A stretch of 64,000 nt of DNA from Porites lobata. Lineage: Eukaryota; Cnidaria; Anthozoa; Scleractinia; Poritidae. A program made the position numbers and the translations under genes. Where the stretch lies: positions 2,902,001 through 2,966,000 of the forward strand of contig CALNXK010000022.1 of NCBI GenBank assembly GCA_942486035.1, read 5' to 3'. The notes under the pieces are model-generated. The model was given only the letters and a program-made list of their open reading frames with translations. It was not told the DNA's origin and ran no database searches. The number at the start of each line of letters is the position of its first letter. Within the stretch, counting starts at the first letter, position 1. This document shows positions 52,901-58,900 of the stretch, in pieces.

Positions 52901-55900
52901 TGAAAATATACACCATAAATCATGTCCCGAGTGCTATGTTCAACACCGTACGACGCATTCTGGGATATATTCTGATTTTAGGCTCCCTCAATAGCACGTT
53001 TGCCATCTCAATGGATCGCTTCGTTTCAATTTGCTTTCCTTATCGCTATGTGGAGTGGACGACGGGAAAGCTGACATTCACCATGATTTTTCTAACGTGG
53101 TTCTTCGCCGCCGCAATTGCCTTCTTAAACGGGATTACCGAGATGCCGTCCCCAAACTACTACCTCCTGGTTTACATCACCCTTCTCATTGTACTGATCA
53201 TTTCTTTCCATGTTGGAATGTGTTGGGTCGCAAGACGCGAAGCTAAACAAATTGCTCGACTCTACCCCCGTGAGTGCCAAGAGTTTTCCATCTGGAGCAA
53301 ATCCACAGTCGCCGTTGCCATGGTTATAGTGAGCAAGTTAGTATGTTGGGCGCCAATTATCATTTTGTTATTATTCTTTCCATCGTATTCACCGTTTGCA
53401 TTCCAAATGACATTAGCATTTGCGTCTCTGAACTCTGCCATAAATCCATTCATTTTCTGTTGGAGGCTTGAAGAATTTCGTAAAGCCTTATGTTTACGTA
53501 CACGCGTGCTGAGAAGAAAAGCTGTGATTACTCCCAATTAGTTCCTGGATATATTGTATAAAACAATTATAGGAACATTGCTGCAAAATGTCTTTTTCTC
53601 TCAATTTATTTGGAGTTGGTAATACAAAAACATTTATGTGCTCTCGTGGTTCAGTTCCCTTGAAAACAATACAAGAGTTCAGACCATACCGGGTAATATT
53701 GAGAGAGCATAAAAATTTCTCTTAACAATTGAGCCCTACGTATATATGTAAAGAATAGTTTGGAAGAAATTCTCTTTGAAAAACCCCAGAATTTACAAAG
53801 AATGTATGAGCTCATTAACGTTTTGCCACCCAGCAATTTTGCAGTTTTTGATTGTTGCTGTTTTCTTTGTTATTGATAGGAAAGAGCTGAAACTTGCACA
53901 AACTGCTAAAATTAACCAGCTCTTTCAATTTTTAAACCAAATTTGTATATACAGCTACGTCTTCTATAGGTTCACTCGTGCGCTAATGAGAAAAAATACC
54001 GAACCATGACGTCACGATGAATCAATCAATCAACTAATCAACCAATCGTTTACATAAATCCGCCTATAGGACTTTAGAGTAAGAGTTAAGTTACCTTAGT
54101 AGTCAAAGGTATTTATACAGTTGACGATATGTTCATTACAATATGTTTCCACATATTTTACCTTTTTCCTGTTTTGTGGTGACTTCGATATTTCTTGAAG
54201 TTTCGGCAATGCTCCATTTATCCGTTAGACCGTGTACTGGATAAACCTTGATGACATAAGTGGTATTACTTTGAAGACCTGCTATGTAGATGAAGGTTCT
54301 GTTCCAGGAGGTTTGCTTGTCAAATGAGGAGTTTTTTACCAGTACCCGGTAGCCTAGGGTAAAGAGTGCAGGTACTGGGTGCCAGTCCACGCGGACACCG
54401 TTGAACGTGATGCTGCTCGTTTTGAGGTCTCTTAACTTGGGAACGAAAACTGAGAAATACGTACAGTTACACCTTAATGTCTAAATGTACTAAATGACAC
54501 ATAGAAGTATTAAAACGTTTGTCGATAGTCATCTTTCCGGTTCGTTTATTTCTTTGAAAAAGGTTTTCTAACAATGCGAACTAATATTTTATCAGCAAAG
54601 TTAATTTACAGGAGTAGGTGAAACCTATCCTTTTCATCGCGCAACTTATTCACTTTTTTCTTTCCCGTTCAAAAACGACAATCAAAAAATACTTCATCAA
54701 CGCTTACTTGTGAATCTGTAAACATCAATAGCACTTTTTCCTCCCCGTCCTCCAGAACACTTGTCAGAAACATTTAGCAGAGGAATTATGGACGAGATGT
54801 TCTTGTCTCCCAGACATTCGCCTCTGTCGTGTACAGCGAAGGCTGTGAGGCCTAGTGACCTCGTTGCTGAGCCACAGGCTTGGACAGGGAAAGGTCTTTT
54901 AGAGTAGGGCCCCAATAAAATATTCTGCTCTTCCAACGATTTAATTTGTCCACGCTCAAAGGAGTAACAGCCTATCCTCTCAAAGTACACTTCAAAGAAA
55001 TAAATACATTTAATCGGTTAATGCCACACTGGAGACTAATTGAAAGTGGATTCATCATTCTCGTGGTAGAAAGCGTTGGAAAATGATCGTGGACATGTGT
55101 TTTGGCGAGTTAAAACACTCTTTGTTTGTTAAAGCCACTTCTAACAAGGGAAGGAGTTCCTAGCTCTCTCCCTGAGATATTTTCACCATCAAATGGAAAC
55201 AAAACACGAGTGATCATGACACCTTGCACGGCACTGCGTTTACGGGGCTGTCCACACTTGATGCTCGAGAACTAGTAACTGGGTACTGGCATAAAATTGT
55301 GTTGTGTCCAGACCGGCCTTGAGTACCCGATATGTTTCTGTGTACACAATTACTCGCTTTCGCCCTATCAGACGCCATTTTGAAAAGTGAGCTTAGCAGG
55401 GATTTAAATTAAGTGGATTGCCCCGTAACACGGTGTGTGTGCCCATGGGGTCCCTGTGCCCACTCACTTTGGTGCTCCAGTTCAAGGTCTCCACATTTTA
55501 TTCAGGCACCGGCACAATGCCGGAATTTAAGCGTAGGTACTTGATAAAACAAAGGGTTTGTTCACATTGGTGCCCGAGCTCGGGCACCTATGCCCTGCTA
55601 CCAGGATTGAGCGCGTATTGATGAAAAAGAGTACATTTTCCTAATAACCTTAGGTTAAGATAACGGTTCCTAAACGTATCTCGTAAAGAGGCTTTTGTCA
55701 AATGACTTACAAACTTTTCCGGACTTGATCATTTTGTTTAATCTTTCAGCTGCTGACACGATCCCTTAGAAGCTTGAACTGATTGAAGGCTTTATCGCTA
55801 TTGCCACAAAAAAGTCGTTTGTTTGAATTGTGAGGATGCTAAATCATGATACTGACTACTTAACGCTGAACTCGAGAGACGAAATAAAACTGTTTTTGCA

Positions 55901-58900
55901 AAGAAAATATAAACAATTTTGAAGACCGTTACGTTATGCTCTTCATCGAAGTACGTCGAGAAATCGAGAGCGTAGAAAGAGAAGGTTTTCTTCAACAAGT
56001 ATAATGTTGAAGAAAACCTTCTCTTTCTACTTGTTGAAGTTGTTCGTGCGTAAAGAAGCATCACGATTTCCCTTTCTAGTCAAGTGATTTTATTCAACTG
56101 TGAAACATTGTCCTGGATAATTTGGTTTATGTCATAATTCCATGAAATCAATTACTTACCTAAGTGACTCTGAACAAAGCATTGTGTATAATTGTAAGCT
56201 GTATTGTTGTCATAGCAACATTTACGCGCCAAACATTCTTCCTTTGTTATGCCTGGCCATCCGCACTCAATTCGGCTAAGAACAGGAGTCCACGGGCAGT
56301 TGTGCGCTGTCAAGTGGACCAAGAATTGATATTTAGAATTGCAAATTAAATTATTATCACGTTTCTTTGAACAATAAAATTATGTTCTATTATTGGAACC
56401 TTGGTTGCTATCAGACCATCATTTCGCTTCTCGATAAACTAGGCAAGTTTCAGTTCCTGAAACTAAGTTAAGTAAGAAAATGCTATGGAATATAAAAATA
56501 AAGTTATCTAATGTTAGTGCAGTGATAAGAGACACTGTTAGATTTAAAAAAGCGCTAAGTACATTTAAGTCTTTTTTGGAAGTATTCTCAGGATACGAGT
56601 TGTCAAAAGAAAAACAGGCACCCAATTAGCCTTTGATAGATTGTGCTAGCATACTGTTTTGCATAAATCATCATTACGAGCATAATTTTCACCAATTTTC
56701 CGAAAAAAGCAATTGTGCTAGCATAATTTGGCTTTTTGACTAATTATGCAGCACACAATTGTCATTTATTGCCGGGTCATGCAACCAATTCTTTTTTCCG
56801 CCAGAGAACAGTGTTACAAGCCAAACATAAACGACAAAATCATTTTTTTGTCTGCTTATTGACACATTAATAGGATCTGGGTCCCACAGGAAATGACCAA
56901 GGGCTCTTTCCACAGAACTCAACGCATGAGCATAACTTGCTAGGTTACCCAAAATGAAGTTTGCGCAGCGAGTGCATACAGTGATAATAGCCAGGGAATT
57001 TATAATGAATTATGCAATGTTAAAGTCAGTTGTAAATAGGGCCAATTTGTTTGCCTTTAACTTGTCTGTTGCATAGTTATTTAGGTGTTTTTAGCAAATT
57101 TAAAGTAAAAAGTGGTAGCATAATTTCTGCCTTTTTTGCCAAAATGGGTAGAATTTACAAAAACTGGCATAATTATTTTGGCATAATTTTAGAAATATAC
57201 GAGCACTGCTAGTAGCATATTTTTCGAGCACAATCTATCAAGTCGACACCCAATGAGCCTATTGCGATCTTAAATTATTAATTAACAGCTTGTATGGAAG
57301 GCGTTTGATTCCCGTAACTAAAAAATAATAAAACCCCATTGAGTTTGACAGCTAACGCAGAAACTCTGTGTTAAAAACCAACACGGCATGATGGAGTCGT
57401 TTAACGTTTCCTCCTAGAGTCCAATTCGTTTTTCCTTGCGTAGTTCAATTTGAAAAAACCCCGGAGAAGTTTGAATAACAAAAGGTCTAATCTGCATAAA
57501 AGAGCAAAACTCTGAAGGATTGCGGTAGTGGAAGCGAAATTAAGTTATCGTCCAAATGGCCCATGGGTGTCAGCAAAAAGCCGACACGGATCGAGTTGGT
57601 CAGGCGCAGAAGTGAGGTTCGTCAATATTTTTAGTTTTAACTACAACAGCTTTCTTGTCCCTAGGAATTATTTAATATGTAAAGTAGACCGCGTGCAGTC
57701 GTCCATCTTTCCACAGAGCTACATGCGTCGAGCAAATTAATGGAAAAAAGGGGGATAGATTGGGGAGGAATTCTTAGCTCGGCCTCCGTCCTCATTTCTC
57801 GCGGCTTCACTGCTTACTCCTCACGCTTGCTACCGGTCTACTGTGGCTAAAAACGAAAAACAAGACACTGCTCGCGGTCTATCTTTAACGTTTTCCAGTG
57901 AAATACTCTCAAAAGATAGAGCAGCCCATAAAAGACGCAATTGTGGTCATGACAATAGTGACATAGATTTACCTGCATATCGCTTCGGTTTGATTTTCAT
58001 AACTGTCTTCTTCACATCCAACAACCAGATATCTTCCGGCATTCTGTTAAGGTCTTCCATGTCACAGGTGGTACCATACCACCACGCTCCATTGTTCTGT
58101 TGTGCGCATGCTTCAAGTACTTTGTCATTATCACGATCCCAGGTGGAGAATGCAGAGTTATTAGCGAAGAAAAGAATGTCACTCCAGTTACCCCTATATT
58201 GCCCTACAAGAAGTGTGAAGTTGCGTGGTGATACACTAAATTGGTCATATTCAGCAAAAACATGACTCCCATTGCTATAATGTAGTTCAATGTGTAGCAC
58301 GTGTTCATTAGAATTTGTTATGGCCCGCAAGTCACGATTTCCAAGCCAAAAGTCATGACCATATTGACCAAAACCTTGTTTATATGAAATCCAGTTTCTG
58401 AAAAAGTTGACAGACTTGTTGGTGCGTTTTTGAAACACGAGCCATCCTCCATTAGAACCCCTCATATCGCACCAAACTCGTAGAGGAGGGAGAACTTGTC
58501 CTTGGATTTTACTAAACCCATTGCCTGGTGTTGGACTAATTGTATAAAGACCATCTTTGCGGCGTCCCCGAAAAAAGTGTTCTGCACAGCTGCTACCTGG
58601 AGAGCATAAAGCGGCGTAGACAGTATGTACAGAATGAAATATCCACAGGAAATTAAGGCACGGCCGCCGGGGCTTCTTTGAAATTGTGAAGAACAATTAA
58701 ACGCCGTTAATACGGCGCTGTGGGGGTCATACAAACTGTCTTTAATCACACGCTAAGGTGTCCGTAGTAAGCGGTTTGAATTTAGAGAAAACGTAAGGGC
58801 TGTCTTTTCCCAGGGCCATGGAAAACAATCCGTAATAACGTGTTATCCTCAGGTATTTTTGACGTACATTACGTTAATGTTGAAACCAGCGCATTCAGAA

